Numbered from the stretch's first letter, positions 35,101 to 45,008 are shown. The stretch: 64,000 nucleotides of DNA from Clostridiales bacterium (GCA_021201475.1 JAJQEV010000118.1:28423-92422); one strand, 5' to 3'. A program made the numbers and translations. Notes: generated from the sequence alone by a model not told the origin.

Positions 35101-36498
35101 TCAGTCGGCCTTGGAGACCAGAATGCTGCGCTTCTTCCAAAGTCCGCTGATGTAGTACACAAAGACGGGGATGGCGGTCAGGTAGGTGGCCAGGCTGTAG
35201 CCCAGGAAGAAGCCCATGGCCCCCATGTCCAGCACGATGCCCAGCAGCCAAGAGAGCAGCACCCGGCCCGCAAAGGCGTCCAGGAAGGCTACCACCATGC
35301 TGAACTGCACGAAGCCTTGGGCGCTGACCAGGGCATTGCAGGCGGGCATGACGCATTTGCCGGGCAGCTCCACCACCAGCGTAAACATACACATCCCCGC
35401 ATAGGCCAGCACCGCCGTGTCCTGGGTGAACATCCGGAAGCAGACCACCGGCGCCAGGGCGAACGCCACCCCGAACAGGGCGTTGACCATCGTGGTAAAC
35501 AGCAGGCACCAGCTGATGGTCTGACTGACCCGCTTCTGGTTGCCCGCCCCCAGGTTCTGGCCAATCATGCTGCTGGCCCCCAGGCCCAGGCCCTGGGTCA
35601 GTACGCCGGGCACATTCCGCAGCTTCTGGGCCACGCCGAAGGCGGCGCTGATATCCACCCCCAAGGTGTTCACCATGCCGCTGACGAACAGGAAGCTGAA
35701 CTGCACCGCTGCGCTCTGGATGGCCAGGGGAATGCCGATTTTGGTGATTTGCCCGGCGGTCTCCCTATGGGGGCGCATTTTCAGAATCTGAAAGGGGAAG
35801 GGCAGCAGCTTGGGGTTGCGGTAGAGGTAGACCACGCTGAACACCACGCTGGCCAGCTGGCCCAGTACGGTGGCCAGGGCGGCTCCCGCCACGTTCCACC
35901 CCAGCACCGCCACAAACAGCAGGTCCAGGATGATGTTGATGCCCGAGGCGATGCAGACAAACAGCAGCGGGTGCCGGCTGTCCCCCAGCCCCCGGAAGAT
36001 GGCGCTGAACATATTATACAGACCGGTGAAGATGGTGCCGTAGCCGCAGATGATGACGTAATACCGGGCCTGCTCGTAGGCCTCCGCCGGAGTGTTCAGG
36101 GTGGTCAGAAATACGTCGCACAGGGCGACGCTGAGTACCCCCAGGACAACGGACAGCCCGATCACCAGATAGACCAGACTCTCCGCAATTTGGCGGATCT
36201 TGTCGGTATTGTCTGCACCCACGGATTGGGCAATCAGCACCTGACCCGCCGTGGAGAAGCCCACGCAAATCATGGAGATCATCTGCATCAGCTGGCTGCC
36301 GTTGGAGACGGCGGACAGACCGCTGCTGCCCAGGCACTGGCCCACAATGACAGTATCTGTGGTGGAGTACAGCGTTTGCAGCAGGGTGCTGACCACAAAG
36401 GGCAGCGAGAAGGTCAGCAGTCGGCTGGCCACGGGGCCGTGGAGCAGGTCGCTTCCCACGGCGGCGGTTTGGGTGGACGGTTTCAAGGCTTGCCTCAC
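35101..36498 (-). CDS. MATE-family efflux transporter
   Basis: 465 residues, twelve membrane segments in two similar halves. N-half markers LLTFSLPFVVSTLLQTLYSTTDTVIVGQ and C-half LAIQSAAVQFSFLFVSGMVNTLG. Cation-driven exporter of drugs or organic cations, substrate unknown. The GTG start has no strong ribosome site. It stands between dnaE and the M16C gene on one strand. Confidence 0.9.
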   Translation of the reverse strand: MRQALKPSTQTAAVGSDLLHGPVASRLLTFSLPFVVSTLLQTLYSTTDTVIVGQCLGSSGLSAVSNGSQLMQMISMICVGFSTAGQVLIAQSVGADNTDKIRQIAESLVYLVIGLSVVLGVLSVALCDVFLTTLNTPAEAYEQARYYVIICGYGTIFTGLYNMFSAIFRGLGDSRHPLLFVCIASGINIILDLLFVAVLGWNVAGAALATVLGQLASVVFSVVYLYRNPKLLPFPFQILKMRPHRETAGQITKIGIPLAIQSAAVQFSFLFVSGMVNTLGVDISAAFGVAQKLRNVPGVLTQGLGLGASSMIGQNLGAGNQKRVSQTISWCLLFTTMVNALFGVAFALAPVVCFRMFTQDTAVLAYAGMCMFTLVVELPGKCVMPACNALVSAQGFVQFSMVVAFLDAFAGRVLLSWLLGIVLDMGAMGFFLGYSLATYLTAIPVFVYYISGLWKKRSILVSKAD

Positions 36499-36583
36499 TT
36501 TTCTCAGGGCGCCCGCTTTAGCCGCTTCGGGCGGCTGGACGCCAGGGTGGTTTCGTTCGTGTTTTTATGCTGTTAGCGGGCAG

Positions 36584-39500
36584 TCAGTTGACCACCACGT
36601 TCTCCTCCCCCAGCAGGGCTTTCAGCTCCCGCACCAGGGAGGTATGAATCAGGCAGGGCTGGCGCTCCCGGACGCCGGTGTCCGCATAGTAGAAAATCAT
36701 GCGGCCTGTGCCGGGGAACATGACCAGCATTTGATGGGCCTTTTTGGCCTCCGGCGTATCCTGGGAGGGGAGGCGGAGCCAGATGCGCTGGGCGTTGGGT
36801 ATCACGCCGGGCCGGGCCGTCTGTTCCCCCGACTGGGCCGGGGCGGGGCCGTCCTCCTGGGCCAGAGGGGAGATGGTATCCACCAGCAGCTGAGGGGGCT
36901 TCTCGTCCCGGACGGACAGGCGGCCCTCTGCTAAAATGGGCGTGCCCACCGTCAGGTAGTTGCCCGCCTGCTCCAGCACCCGGGCGAACACCAGCAGCTC
37001 CATGGAGCCGGTGTCATCCTCCAGGGTGACGTAGGCCATCAGCTTGTTGGTCTTGGTGGTTTTCGTCCGGGATACGGCCACAATGCCCGCAATCCGCACC
37101 CGCTGCTCGTCAAAGAAGGTGGTGGGGCCGCCCTCCTGGGCGAAGTCGGACAGGATGGGGCCGATGCGGGTTGAGGCCCGGCGCTTCACCACCTCCCGGT
37201 ATTCATCCATGGGGTGGCCAGTCAGGTAGAGGCCGGTGGTCTCCCGCTCCATGGCCATCAGCTCCTGCTTGGAGAACTCCGGGATGTTGGGCAGCGGAGT
37301 CTCCGGCCGCTTGCGCGGCTCCCCAGTCATGCCGCCGAAGAGGTCAATCTGGCCTTCCAGGTTTTGCTTCCGTTCCAGGGCGATGCCGTCCAGCACCTGG
37401 TTCATCACCTGTAAAAGCTGGCTGCGCCTGACCCCAAAGGAGTCGAAGGCCCCGCAGCGGATCAGGTTCTCCACGGTGCGGCGGTTCATGTCGCTGCCGG
37501 AGGCCCGTTCGCAGAAGTCCTGGAAGCTCTGGAAGGGGCCGTGCTCCGCCCGCTCCCGGGTCACGGCTTCGATCACGCCCCGGCCCACCCCCTTCACGGC
37601 GGCCAGGCCGAAGCGGATATTGCCGCCGGAGACGGAGAAGTCTGCGTCCGACTCGTTCACGTCCGGGGGCAGCAGGGCGATGCCCATGTCCTTGCACTCG
37701 GCGATATACTCCGCGATTTTGCTGCTGGAGTCCAGCACGCTGGTCAGCAGGGCCGCCATATACTCCTGGGGATAGTAGTACTTGAACCAGGCGGTCTGGT
37801 AGGCGATGATGGCGTAGGAGACGGCGTGGGCCTTGTTGAAGGCGTAGTTGGCAAAGTCGTAAATCTCGTTATAGATGGCCTGGGCGGTCTCCTCCGGGAT
37901 GCCGTTTGCGATGCAGCCCTTGATGTTCCGGGCCGGGTCGCCGTAGATGAAGCTGTGGCGTTCTTGCTCGATTTGCTTGGCCTTCTTCTTGGAGATGGCC
38001 CGGCGCACCATGTCCGCACCCCCCAGGCTGTACCCCGCCAGCTGTTGGAAAATCATCATCACCTGCTCCTGGTAGACGATGCAGCCGTAGGTGCCGGAGA
38101 GGATAGGCTCCAGCATGGGGTGGCGGTAGGTCACCTTCTCCGGATTCAGCTTGCACTGGATGAACCGGGGGATGGACTCCATGGGGCCGGGGCGGTATAG
38201 GGCCACGATGGCAGTCAAATCCTCAATGCTGGAGGCCTTCATCTGGACGCACACCCCGGTCATCCCGGCGGACTCCATCTGGAACACGCCGGAGGTGCGG
38301 CCCTCCTGGAGCATTTGGAACACCGCCGGGTCGTCCTCCGGGATGTTGTGGAGGTCGAAGTCGGGAACCTTTTTCCGAATCATCCGCTGGGCGTCATCTA
38401 AGACCGTCAGGTTCCGCAGCCCCAGGAAGTCCATCTTCAGGAGGCCCAGCTCCTCCAGGGTGGTCATGACGTACTGGGTGACGATGCTCTCGTCATTCTT
38501 CGCCAGGGGCACATAGTCGTACACCGGCAGCCGGGTGATGACCACCCCCGCCGCGTGCTTGCTGGCGTGGCGGGGCATCCCCTCGATGGCCTTGGAGGTC
38601 TCAATCAGCTCATGCACCCGTGGGTCGTTGTCGTACAGCTCCTTCAGCGGCTTGGACAGCTTCAGCGCGTCGTCCAGCGTCATGTGGAGGGCGTTGGGGA
38701 TCTGCTTGGCGATTTGGTCCACATCGCTGTAGCTCATGCCCATGACCCGGCCCACATCCCTCACCACTCCCTTGGCCTGGAGGGTGCCGAAGGTGACGAT
38801 TTGGGCCACATGGTCCGCGCCGTACTTGCGCTGAACGTAGTCAATGACCTCCTGGCGGCGGCGATAGCAGAAGTCCATATCAATATCCGGCATGGTGACC
38901 CGCTCCGGGTTCAGGAACCGCTCAAAGTACAGCCCGTACTTCATGGGGTCTACGTCGGTGATGCCCATGCAGTAGGACACCATGGAGCCTGCGGCGGAGC
39001 CGCGGCCAGGGCCCACGGGGATGTCCACGCTCTTGGCGTAGCCCACGAAGTCGGCCACGATGAGGAAGTAGTCCACAAAGCCCAGCTGCTGAATCATATC
39101 CATCTCGTACTGGAGGCGCTGGGCGTAGCCCTCCGGGTTGGTGGGGTACCGCTGCTCGAACCCCTCCCGGCACAGCTTGGCGAACAGTCTGGGGCCGTCA
39201 TAGCCCTCCGGGTACTGGAACTCCGGCAGGTGATAGTGGCCAAACGCAAAGGTGACGTTGCACTGGTCGGCGATTTTCTGGGTGTTGGCGATGGCCTCCG
39301 GGAACTCCGGGAACAGGGCGGCCATCTCCGCCTCCGATTTCAGATAGAACTGGTCGGACTCAAAGCGCATCCGGTCGGGGTCGTCCAGGGTCTTGGCCAT
39401 CTGGACGCACATCAGCACGTCCTGGGCGTGGGCATCCTTTTGCTCCAGGTAGTGGGCGTCGTTGGTAGCCACCAGGGGGATTCCCGTCTCCGCGTGGAGG

Positions 39501-40072
39501 CGGCGGATGCCGGAGATAACGTCCTGCTGCTCCGCGATGCCGTGGTCCTGCAATTCCAGATAGTAGTTGCCCTCCCCCATGATGTCCAGCATGGTCAGGG
39601 CGTGGGCCTTGGCTCCCTCGTAGTCGTGGTTCACCAGCAGCCGGGGCAGCTCCCCCGCCAGGCAGGCGGACAGGGCGATGAGGCCCTGATGGTGCTCCCG
39701 CAGCAGATCCAGGTCGATGCGGGGCTTGCCGTAGAAGCCCTCCAGGTTGGCCTGGGACACCATGTAGGACAGGTTCCGGTAGCCCTCGTTGTCCCGGCAC
39801 AGCAGAATCAGGTGGCGGCTGTCCCGGTCCAGGCCGGGGTCGCGGTCAAACCGGGTGCGGGGGGCCACATAGACTTCACAGCCGATGATGGGTTTTATCC
39901 CGGCGGCGTTGCAGGCCCGGTAGAAGTCGATGACGCCGTACATGACGCCGTGGTCAGTGATGGCCACGGCGTTCTGCCCCAGCTCCTTCACCCGCTGGGG
40001 GAGGGACTGGATACGGCAGACGCCGTCCAGGAGGGAAAATTCGGTATGAACGTGCAGGTGGACAAAGGACAT
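36584..40072 (-). CDS. dnaE: DNA polymerase III subunit alpha
   Basis: 1162 residues, DnaE. PHP domain at the N-terminus (FVHLHVHTEFSLLDG, ITDHGVMYG), polymerase core with GPGRGSAAGS and PDIDMDFCYRRR (catalytic Asp pair), fingers, tandem helix-hairpin-helix, and OB-fold region (RIAGIVAVSRTKTTK) near residues 1000-1090. Replicative or lagging-strand polymerase; Clostridia usually also have PolC, not seen here. The ATG is placed at the PHP start. The upstream 390 bases contain repeat copy C. Confidence 0.96.
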   Translation of the reverse strand: MSFVHLHVHTEFSLLDGVCRIQSLPQRVKELGQNAVAITDHGVMYGVIDFYRACNAAGIKPIIGCEVYVAPRTRFDRDPGLDRDSRHLILLCRDNEGYRNLSYMVSQANLEGFYGKPRIDLDLLREHHQGLIALSACLAGELPRLLVNHDYEGAKAHALTMLDIMGEGNYYLELQDHGIAEQQDVISGIRRLHAETGIPLVATNDAHYLEQKDAHAQDVLMCVQMAKTLDDPDRMRFESDQFYLKSEAEMAALFPEFPEAIANTQKIADQCNVTFAFGHYHLPEFQYPEGYDGPRLFAKLCREGFEQRYPTNPEGYAQRLQYEMDMIQQLGFVDYFLIVADFVGYAKSVDIPVGPGRGSAAGSMVSYCMGITDVDPMKYGLYFERFLNPERVTMPDIDMDFCYRRRQEVIDYVQRKYGADHVAQIVTFGTLQAKGVVRDVGRVMGMSYSDVDQIAKQIPNALHMTLDDALKLSKPLKELYDNDPRVHELIETSKAIEGMPRHASKHAAGVVITRLPVYDYVPLAKNDESIVTQYVMTTLEELGLLKMDFLGLRNLTVLDDAQRMIRKKVPDFDLHNIPEDDPAVFQMLQEGRTSGVFQMESAGMTGVCVQMKASSIEDLTAIVALYRPGPMESIPRFIQCKLNPEKVTYRHPMLEPILSGTYGCIVYQEQVMMIFQQLAGYSLGGADMVRRAISKKKAKQIEQERHSFIYGDPARNIKGCIANGIPEETAQAIYNEIYDFANYAFNKAHAVSYAIIAYQTAWFKYYYPQEYMAALLTSVLDSSSKIAEYIAECKDMGIALLPPDVNESDADFSVSGGNIRFGLAAVKGVGRGVIEAVTRERAEHGPFQSFQDFCERASGSDMNRRTVENLIRCGAFDSFGVRRSQLLQVMNQVLDGIALERKQNLEGQIDLFGGMTGEPRKRPETPLPNIPEFSKQELMAMERETTGLYLTGHPMDEYREVVKRRASTRIGPILSDFAQEGGPTTFFDEQRVRIAGIVAVSRTKTTKTNKLMAYVTLEDDTGSMELLVFARVLEQAGNYLTVGTPILAEGRLSVRDEKPPQLLVDTISPLAQEDGPAPAQSGEQTARPGVIPNAQRIWLRLPSQDTPEAKKAHQMLVMFPGTGRMIFYYADTGVRERQPCLIHTSLVRELKALLGEENVVVN

Positions 40073-40159
40073 GGTATGCGCCCTCCTGTTCTGTTAATGT
40101 TGTCCATTTGAGAGGATTATTTTTCTTAGGCAAGGTTTGAGAAAGAAAATAAGTTTTTT

Positions 40160-40380
40160 CCCTCCGGGGACCCCATTTCTCGCGCCGCCGAGAAATGGGG
40201 GAAAGAGGGCGGCTCAAGAGGGCCGCTGTGCGTCCCTCTTAAAAATCTCCCTCTATCCCACTGGCGGCTTGCGCCTTGTCTCTCAATCAGGTGGTCTATC
40301 AGGCAACAGACGATGTGACCTGATACGCACCAAAGCTGCCGCCGATGGCGGCTGGGGAACGTCGCGGTTCTCTGCTGATA
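40160..40380 (-). repeat. Dispersed intergenic repeat, copy C (reversed)
   Basis: Non-coding, between the dnaE start and the LOR gene stop. Shares with copy D GCTTTGGTGCGTATCA and CACATCGTCTG, and with all copies AGGGCGGCTCA and ATCAGGTGGTCTAT. Hairpin TCAAGAGGG (40214-40222) pairs with CCCTCTTAA (40234-40242) with one mismatch. Again, arm bases differ from other copies. The remainder of 40073-40464 shows no gene. Confidence 0.75.
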
Positions 40381-40464
40381 GTGCTAATCTGCTTTTCTGT
40401 GGGGAAACGTATCGTTCCTTAGGACAACGGAGACGTTCTTCATTGCCTGTTTGGTAGTACGGGG

Positions 40465-40941
40465 TCAGTTATTATCACTGCAATTCGCCGCATCGATGGC
40501 GATGGCGATCATCAGGCACAATAGCTCGTTGGCGGGGTCGGGGATGTGGAGGACGTAGGTGTCTCCCCAGTGCAGCGGCTCCTTGGTGATGTGGAGGACG
40601 TAGTTCCCCATGGCATCCACCACGTCATAGTCCCAGCCCCAAACGTCCCCCTGCACCCGCCAGCCGTTGCAGTCCAGGTTATAGCGGGGGCAGAAGAGAG
40701 TCAGTTCCTTTTTCAGCGTGCCCAGGGAGCGGCCGCCGATGACGAGTTCAAACTCCGGCAGGAAGCGGAAACGCTTCTGGTGGATGGAGGCCAGGGGGCG
40801 CTCCTGCATATCGTAGAGGTAGATTTGATGGCCCAGGGTCAGGAACTCCGCCTTGACGAAGTAGAGCGGGTGCTGATTTGCATCGTATACGTCATAGGTG
40901 TCCGTCCAGCTGAACACCCGCTGTTTGATGAGAAGCTCCAT
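40465..40941 (-). CDS. LURP-one-related (LOR) family protein
   Basis: 158 residues. LOR/YxjI-type beta-barrel fold: MELLIKQRVFSWTDTYDVYDAN, YFVKAEFLTLGHQIYLYDM, and a C-terminal LLCLMIAIAIDAAN helix, as in tubby-like LOR proteins. Function in bacteria is unknown; possibly membrane-associated. The ATG with GGAGGCC upstream is chosen over earlier codons. It follows whiA by 37 bases, so may be the last gene of the murB/rapZ/yvcK/whiA transcription unit. Confidence 0.85.
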   Translation of the reverse strand: MELLIKQRVFSWTDTYDVYDANQHPLYFVKAEFLTLGHQIYLYDMQERPLASIHQKRFRFLPEFELVIGGRSLGTLKKELTLFCPRYNLDCNGWRVQGDVWGWDYDVVDAMGNYVLHITKEPLHWGDTYVLHIPDPANELLCLMIAIAIDAANCSDNN

Positions 40942-40978
40942 GGAAGGGGCCTCCTTTCCGTGTTTGGTGGGGAATCGC

Positions 40979-41902
40979 TTACGGCGTTCCACCGCTCTGG
41001 CCCGGCTCCTGCGCCAGCTCGGTCAGCTTCCGCAGGCGGTGGTTCAGGCAGGACTTGCTCACCGGCGGCATGCACAGCGCCGCCAACTCGGACAGGCTCA
41101 ACTCCGGGTGCTCCACCCGCAGGCGGGCGGTCTCCCGCAGCTTGTCCGACAGGTGGGGCAGCGTCCCCTGCTCCTCCAGCCGGCGGATGGCGGCAATTTG
41201 CTCCTGGGCGGCGGCCACCGCCTTCTCCACATTGGCCACGTCGCAGTTGTACTGCCGGTTGACGCCGTTCACCAGGTTCTTCTCCAGCTTGGCGTTCATC
41301 ACCTCCATGGCGGCCACCGGGGCCCCGATGGTGGTGAGGAAGTCGGCAATGGCGTCGCTCTGCTTGAAATAGGTCAGGTAGCTGGCCTTCCGCCGGGTCT
41401 CCCTGGGGGAGAGGTTCAGCTCCGGGGCCAGGGCCTGGAGCTCCCGGTGGACGGCCAAGTGGCCGGTGGACAGCTCCAGGTGGTACCGCTTGGCGGGGTC
41501 GGTGACGCTGCCGCCCACCAAAAAAGCCCCCCGGAAAAAGGCCGCCTTGCAGCAGTCCTTTTCCAGCGCGGCGTAGTTGATGTGCAGGGCCACCGCCGTC
41601 TCCGGGCTGTAGCCGTAGGCGTCCAGCACGGTGCGGATGGCGGCGGGTTCGGTCATGCGGAAGGTCATCTTGTGTCCGGCCACGATGGCCTCCGGCAGAC
41701 CGTCGAATTTCACACCGAAGGCCCTCCGGAACAGCCGGGGCAGCCGTTGGGCCACGTCGGCGGACTGGGTGGTGATGCGGATCTCCTGAGGGGTGAAGGC
41801 GTTGCAGAACAGCAGCGCCCCGTAGGCTTCCGCCTGGGCGCAGCAGTTGCGGCTGAGACGTTCCCGGCAAAGCTCCGCCTTGGTGTCAGAGGAAAAGGAC
41901 AT
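40979..41902 (-). CDS. whiA: DNA-binding protein WhiA
   Basis: 307 residues. LAGLIDADG-like N-terminal domain (FRRAFGVKFDGLPEA, FFRGAFLVGGSVTDP) and a C-terminal helix-turn-helix (LSELAALCMPPVSKSCLNHRLRKL), the standard WhiA build. In Gram-positives it is linked to cell division, chromosome segregation and sporulation control. It follows yvcK and rapZ, the usual Firmicute order. ATG 16 bases after the yvcK stop with GAGGGCGAGAG upstream. Confidence 0.95.
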   Translation of the reverse strand: MSFSSDTKAELCRERLSRNCCAQAEAYGALLFCNAFTPQEIRITTQSADVAQRLPRLFRRAFGVKFDGLPEAIVAGHKMTFRMTEPAAIRTVLDAYGYSPETAVALHINYAALEKDCCKAAFFRGAFLVGGSVTDPAKRYHLELSTGHLAVHRELQALAPELNLSPRETRRKASYLTYFKQSDAIADFLTTIGAPVAAMEVMNAKLEKNLVNGVNRQYNCDVANVEKAVAAAQEQIAAIRRLEEQGTLPHLSDKLRETARLRVEHPELSLSELAALCMPPVSKSCLNHRLRKLTELAQEPGQSGGTP

Positions 41903-41917
41903 CTCTCTCTCGCCCTC

Positions 41918-42958
41918 CTATCGGTCCAGGATGTAACGGATGCCGTCTGCCGTGCTGACCCGCAGGCAGCGGTCCTGAATCAGGGCCATCAGCGCCTCGG
42001 CCAGCTTGATGGGGTCATGCCGGGCCTGATTGGCCAGCTTTTCGTTGGACAGGGGGGCGGTCACCAGCTCCACCCCCATGGCCTCCACCGCCTCCCGGTC
42101 AATCAGCAGGGGGGCGGCGTTCTCCGTCTCGTAGCGGGCGGCCACCGGGCTGGGGATGGGGGCGGAGTTGGCCAGGCACACGTCCACCAGCTTCCGGCCT
42201 CCGGCGTGCTTGTGGAGGGCGGACAGGTGGTCGGACAGGGTATAGCCCTCCGTCTCCCCCTCCTGGGTCATAATGTTGGCCACATACACCCGCAGCCCCC
42301 GGGACTCCGCCACGGCGGCGGACACCCCTCGCACCAGCAGGTTGGGGATGATGCTGGTGTACAGGCTCCCCGGCCCCAGGAGGATAACGTCCGCCTTGCG
42401 GATGGCCTCCAGGGCGTCAGGCAGCGCCTCTGGCCAGGCCGGGTCCAGGGAGACCCGGGTGATGCGGCAGCCCTGCTCCTTCTTGAAGGAGAAGATTTTG
42501 GACTCCCCCCGGACGGAGGTGCCGTTTTCGAACTCCGCCACCAGCTCGATGTTGGCGTTGGTGACGGGCAGCACCCGCCCGGTGATGGCCAGCACCTGGC
42601 TCATGCTGGACACCGCCTGGTCAAAGGAGGGATAAATCTCATTCAGCGCCGCCAAAATCAGGTTTCCCAGGCTCTGCCCCTTCAGGGAGCCGTCATGGAA
42701 GCGGTAGGCGAACAGCTGCTCCATCACCGGCTCGCAGTTGGCCAGGGCCTGGAGGCAGTTGCGCACGTCGCCGGGAGGGGGCATCCCCAGGTCGTGGCGC
42801 AGCATACCGGAACCGCCGCCGTCGTCCGCCATGGTGACGATGGCGGTGATGTTCTTCGTATAAAATTTCAAACCCCGCAGCATGGTGGACAGGCCCGTGC
42901 CTCCGCCGATGGCGACGATACGGGGCCCGCCCCCTACGGGAATATGATACATGGACAT
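41918..42958 (-). CDS. yvcK: YvcK-family gluconeogenesis factor (CofD-like)
   Basis: 346 residues. UPF0052/CofD fold: IVAIGGGTGLSTMLRGLK, TADDGGGSG written as MADDGGGSGMLR, PPPGDVRNCLQALA, and GPGSLYTSIIPNLLV. Binds UDP-sugars and is needed on gluconeogenic carbon sources and for cell-shape maintenance in Bacillus. Lies in the conserved rapZ-yvcK-whiA cluster. Confidence 0.95.
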   Translation of the reverse strand: MSMYHIPVGGGPRIVAIGGGTGLSTMLRGLKFYTKNITAIVTMADDGGGSGMLRHDLGMPPPGDVRNCLQALANCEPVMEQLFAYRFHDGSLKGQSLGNLILAALNEIYPSFDQAVSSMSQVLAITGRVLPVTNANIELVAEFENGTSVRGESKIFSFKKEQGCRITRVSLDPAWPEALPDALEAIRKADVILLGPGSLYTSIIPNLLVRGVSAAVAESRGLRVYVANIMTQEGETEGYTLSDHLSALHKHAGGRKLVDVCLANSAPIPSPVAARYETENAAPLLIDREAVEAMGVELVTAPLSNEKLANQARHDPIKLAEALMALIQDRCLRVSTADGIRYILDR

Positions 42959-42971
42959 ACGAACGGTCGCC

Positions 42972-43838
42972 TCACTTTCGATCCCGGGCGATGTCCCGGT
43001 GATGCTCGGTGACAGGGAAGCCCATCCCCCGCACCATCACCGTAGCGCCGTGGCACAGGGCCACGCTGCGGTGCTGGCCGCCGGTGCAGCCCACGGCGAT
43101 GGTCAGGGCGGTCTTCCCCTCCTTGGCGTACAGGGGGAGGAGGAAAGCAAGCATCTCCTCCAGCTTATCCAGGAAGGTCTGGGTCTCCGGGTACTGGTTC
43201 AGGTAGTCCAGCACCGGCTGGTCCAGCCCGGTCAGCTTCCGCAGCTCCGGGATGTAGAAGGGGTTGGGCAGGAAGCGCACGTCGAAAATCAAATCCGCCT
43301 CCAGCGGGAGGCCGTACTTGAAGCCGAAGGACATGACGCTGACGCTCATCCCCGTGTTGGTGGTCTCCCCCAGCCGCTCCAGCAGGGTGCTGCGGAGCAT
43401 GGCGGTGGTGGCGAAGTTGGTGGAGTCAATGATTTCATCCGCCCGCGCTCGCACCGGGGCCAGCAGCGCCCACTCCTTCTGCATGGCCTCCTCCAGGGAG
43501 AGGCCCTCGCCGGACAGGGGATGGCTCCGCCGGGTCTCCTTATACCGGCGGATGATGGTGGGGACGGAGGCCTCCAGGAAGAGCAGCGTATAGTCGCACC
43601 CCCGCTCCTTCATCCAGTCCAGGGCGGTGAACAGGGCGGCGAAGTTGGTGCCGCCCCGAATGTCGCTGACCAGGGCCACCTTCTCGTGCTGGGGGGTCTC
43701 CTCCATGCACAGCTGGACAAATTCGGGAATCATCACCGCCGGCATATTGTCCACGGTGAAATAGCCCACGTCCTCCAGGAAATTGGCCGCCTGGCTTTTG
43801 CCTGCGCCGGACAGGCCGGTGATGAGAATGAACCTCAT
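42972..43838 (-). CDS. rapZ: RNase adapter RapZ / nucleotide-binding protein YvcJ
   Basis: 288 residues. Walker A LITGLSGAGKSQA, Walker B-like VALVSDIRGG, and the RapZ C-terminal motifs SFGFKYGLPLEADLIFDVRFLPNP and IAVGCTGGQHRSV. Binds nucleotides and in some bacteria small RNA; in Bacillus, YvcJ affects competence. The ATG at 43838 is preceded by AAAGGGGG. First of the rapZ-yvcK-whiA-LOR run; a repeat-bearing gap separates it from murB. Confidence 0.94.
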   Translation of the reverse strand: MRFILITGLSGAGKSQAANFLEDVGYFTVDNMPAVMIPEFVQLCMEETPQHEKVALVSDIRGGTNFAALFTALDWMKERGCDYTLLFLEASVPTIIRRYKETRRSHPLSGEGLSLEEAMQKEWALLAPVRARADEIIDSTNFATTAMLRSTLLERLGETTNTGMSVSVMSFGFKYGLPLEADLIFDVRFLPNPFYIPELRKLTGLDQPVLDYLNQYPETQTFLDKLEEMLAFLLPLYAKEGKTALTIAVGCTGGQHRSVALCHGATVMVRGMGFPVTEHHRDIARDRK

Positions 43839-43902
43839 GGCAGGATGCCCCCTTTCGTGTGTCAATCGCTGTTTGTATACAGTTATTTAGGTCAAACCTG
43901 TC

Positions 43903-44063
43903 AAAGAAACCCCTTAGTCAGCTTCGCTGACAGCTCCCCTTTCAGGGGCGCCAGTAACATAGTGATTACAACAACCTCCTGTCTCCCCCGAAGGGGTAGG
44001 GAGCGTAGCGGAAATGCCGCTTGACGGCGGAGGGGAACCGGCGGCAGCCGGTGGAGGGGTTCC
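43903..44063 (+). repeat. Dispersed repeat family 2, copy at 44.0 kb
   Basis: Non-coding, between rapZ and murB. CAAAGAAACCCCTTAGTC, hairpin GTCAGC-TTC-GCTGAC, CTCCCCTTTCAGGGG, then AGGGAGCGTAGCGG..TGCCGCTTGACGGCGGAGGG and GGCGGCAGCCGG. It matches 27444-27545 block by block, with changed hairpin arms. Parts recur at 17268-17305 and 51627-51662. Confidence 0.7.
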
Positions 44064-44093
44064 TGTGCAAAATTGATTTCTGCGGTGTGTGGT

Positions 44094-45008
44094 TTAACCG
44101 AGCCGCTTGATTTCCAGCTCCAGGGAGATGCCGGTCTCGGCCTGCACGATGTCATGCACCTGCTGGGCCAGGGCCAGCACGTCGGCGCAGGTGGCCCCGC
44201 CCTTGTTGATGATGAAGCCGCTGTGCTTCTCGCTGACCTGAGCGCCCCCCACCGTCAGCCCTTTCAGGCCGCACTGCTGAATCAGGGCGGCGGCGAAGCC
44301 GCCTACGGGCCGCTTGAAGGTGCTGCCAGCGCTGGGGTACTCCAGGGGCTGCTTGCTGCGGCGGCGCTGGTTCAGTTCGTCCATGCGGGCCTTGATGGCG
44401 GTGCCGTCCCCAGGGGCCAGCTGCAACAGGCCGCTGAGGACGATTTTGTCCCCCCCGGCGAAGGCGCTGCGCCGGTAGCCAAAGCCCTGCTCCTTCCCCC
44501 GGAAGGTCTGCATCTCTCCGTCCAGGGTGACGCAGCGGGTCTCCACCAGCACGTCCTTCAATTCCCCGCCGTAGGCTCCGGCGTTCATCACCGCCCCGCC
44601 CCCCAGGGTGCCGGGGATGCCGGAGACGAACTCCAGCCCGGTCAGGGCGTGCTTCTGGGCGAAGGCCGCCAGCCGGGCCAGCAGCACCCCCGCCCCGCAG
44701 CGGATGCGGCCCTCCGGCAGCAGGGTCAGTTCATCCAGCCCGTCCAGCAGGCGGATGACGAAGCAGTCTATCAGCCCGTCGCTGCACAGCAGGTTGCTGC
44801 CGTTGCCCAGGGGCACCGGCGTAATATCCAGCTCCCGGGCCACCTGCAAGGCGGCCAGCAGCTGTGCCTCCCCCTTGGGGAGGGCCATCACCGCCACCGG
44901 CCCGCCGATGCGGAACGAGGTGTGGCGGCTCATAGGTTCATTGCGGCGCACCTCCAGCCCGGGGCAGGCGAGGCGCAGCGCGGATTCTAACTGGTCAAAG
45001 CGGTTCAT
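44094..45008 (-). CDS. murB: UDP-N-acetylmuramate dehydrogenase
   Basis: 304 residues, FAD flavoenzyme that reduces UDP-GlcNAc-enolpyruvate. Motifs SRHTSFRIGGPV, VPLGNGSNLLCSDG, GIPGTLGGGAVMNAGAYGGEL, YPSAGSTFKRP (catalytic Ser) and HSGFIINKGGATCADV. Type IIa length. ATG with GGAGG upstream. Adjacent to rapZ-yvcK-whiA on the same strand, a common Clostridial linkage. Confidence 0.95.
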   Translation of the reverse strand: MNRFDQLESALRLACPGLEVRRNEPMSRHTSFRIGGPVAVMALPKGEAQLLAALQVARELDITPVPLGNGSNLLCSDGLIDCFVIRLLDGLDELTLLPEGRIRCGAGVLLARLAAFAQKHALTGLEFVSGIPGTLGGGAVMNAGAYGGELKDVLVETRCVTLDGEMQTFRGKEQGFGYRRSAFAGGDKIVLSGLLQLAPGDGTAIKARMDELNQRRRSKQPLEYPSAGSTFKRPVGGFAAALIQQCGLKGLTVGGAQVSEKHSGFIINKGGATCADVLALAQQVHDIVQAETGISLELEIKRLG

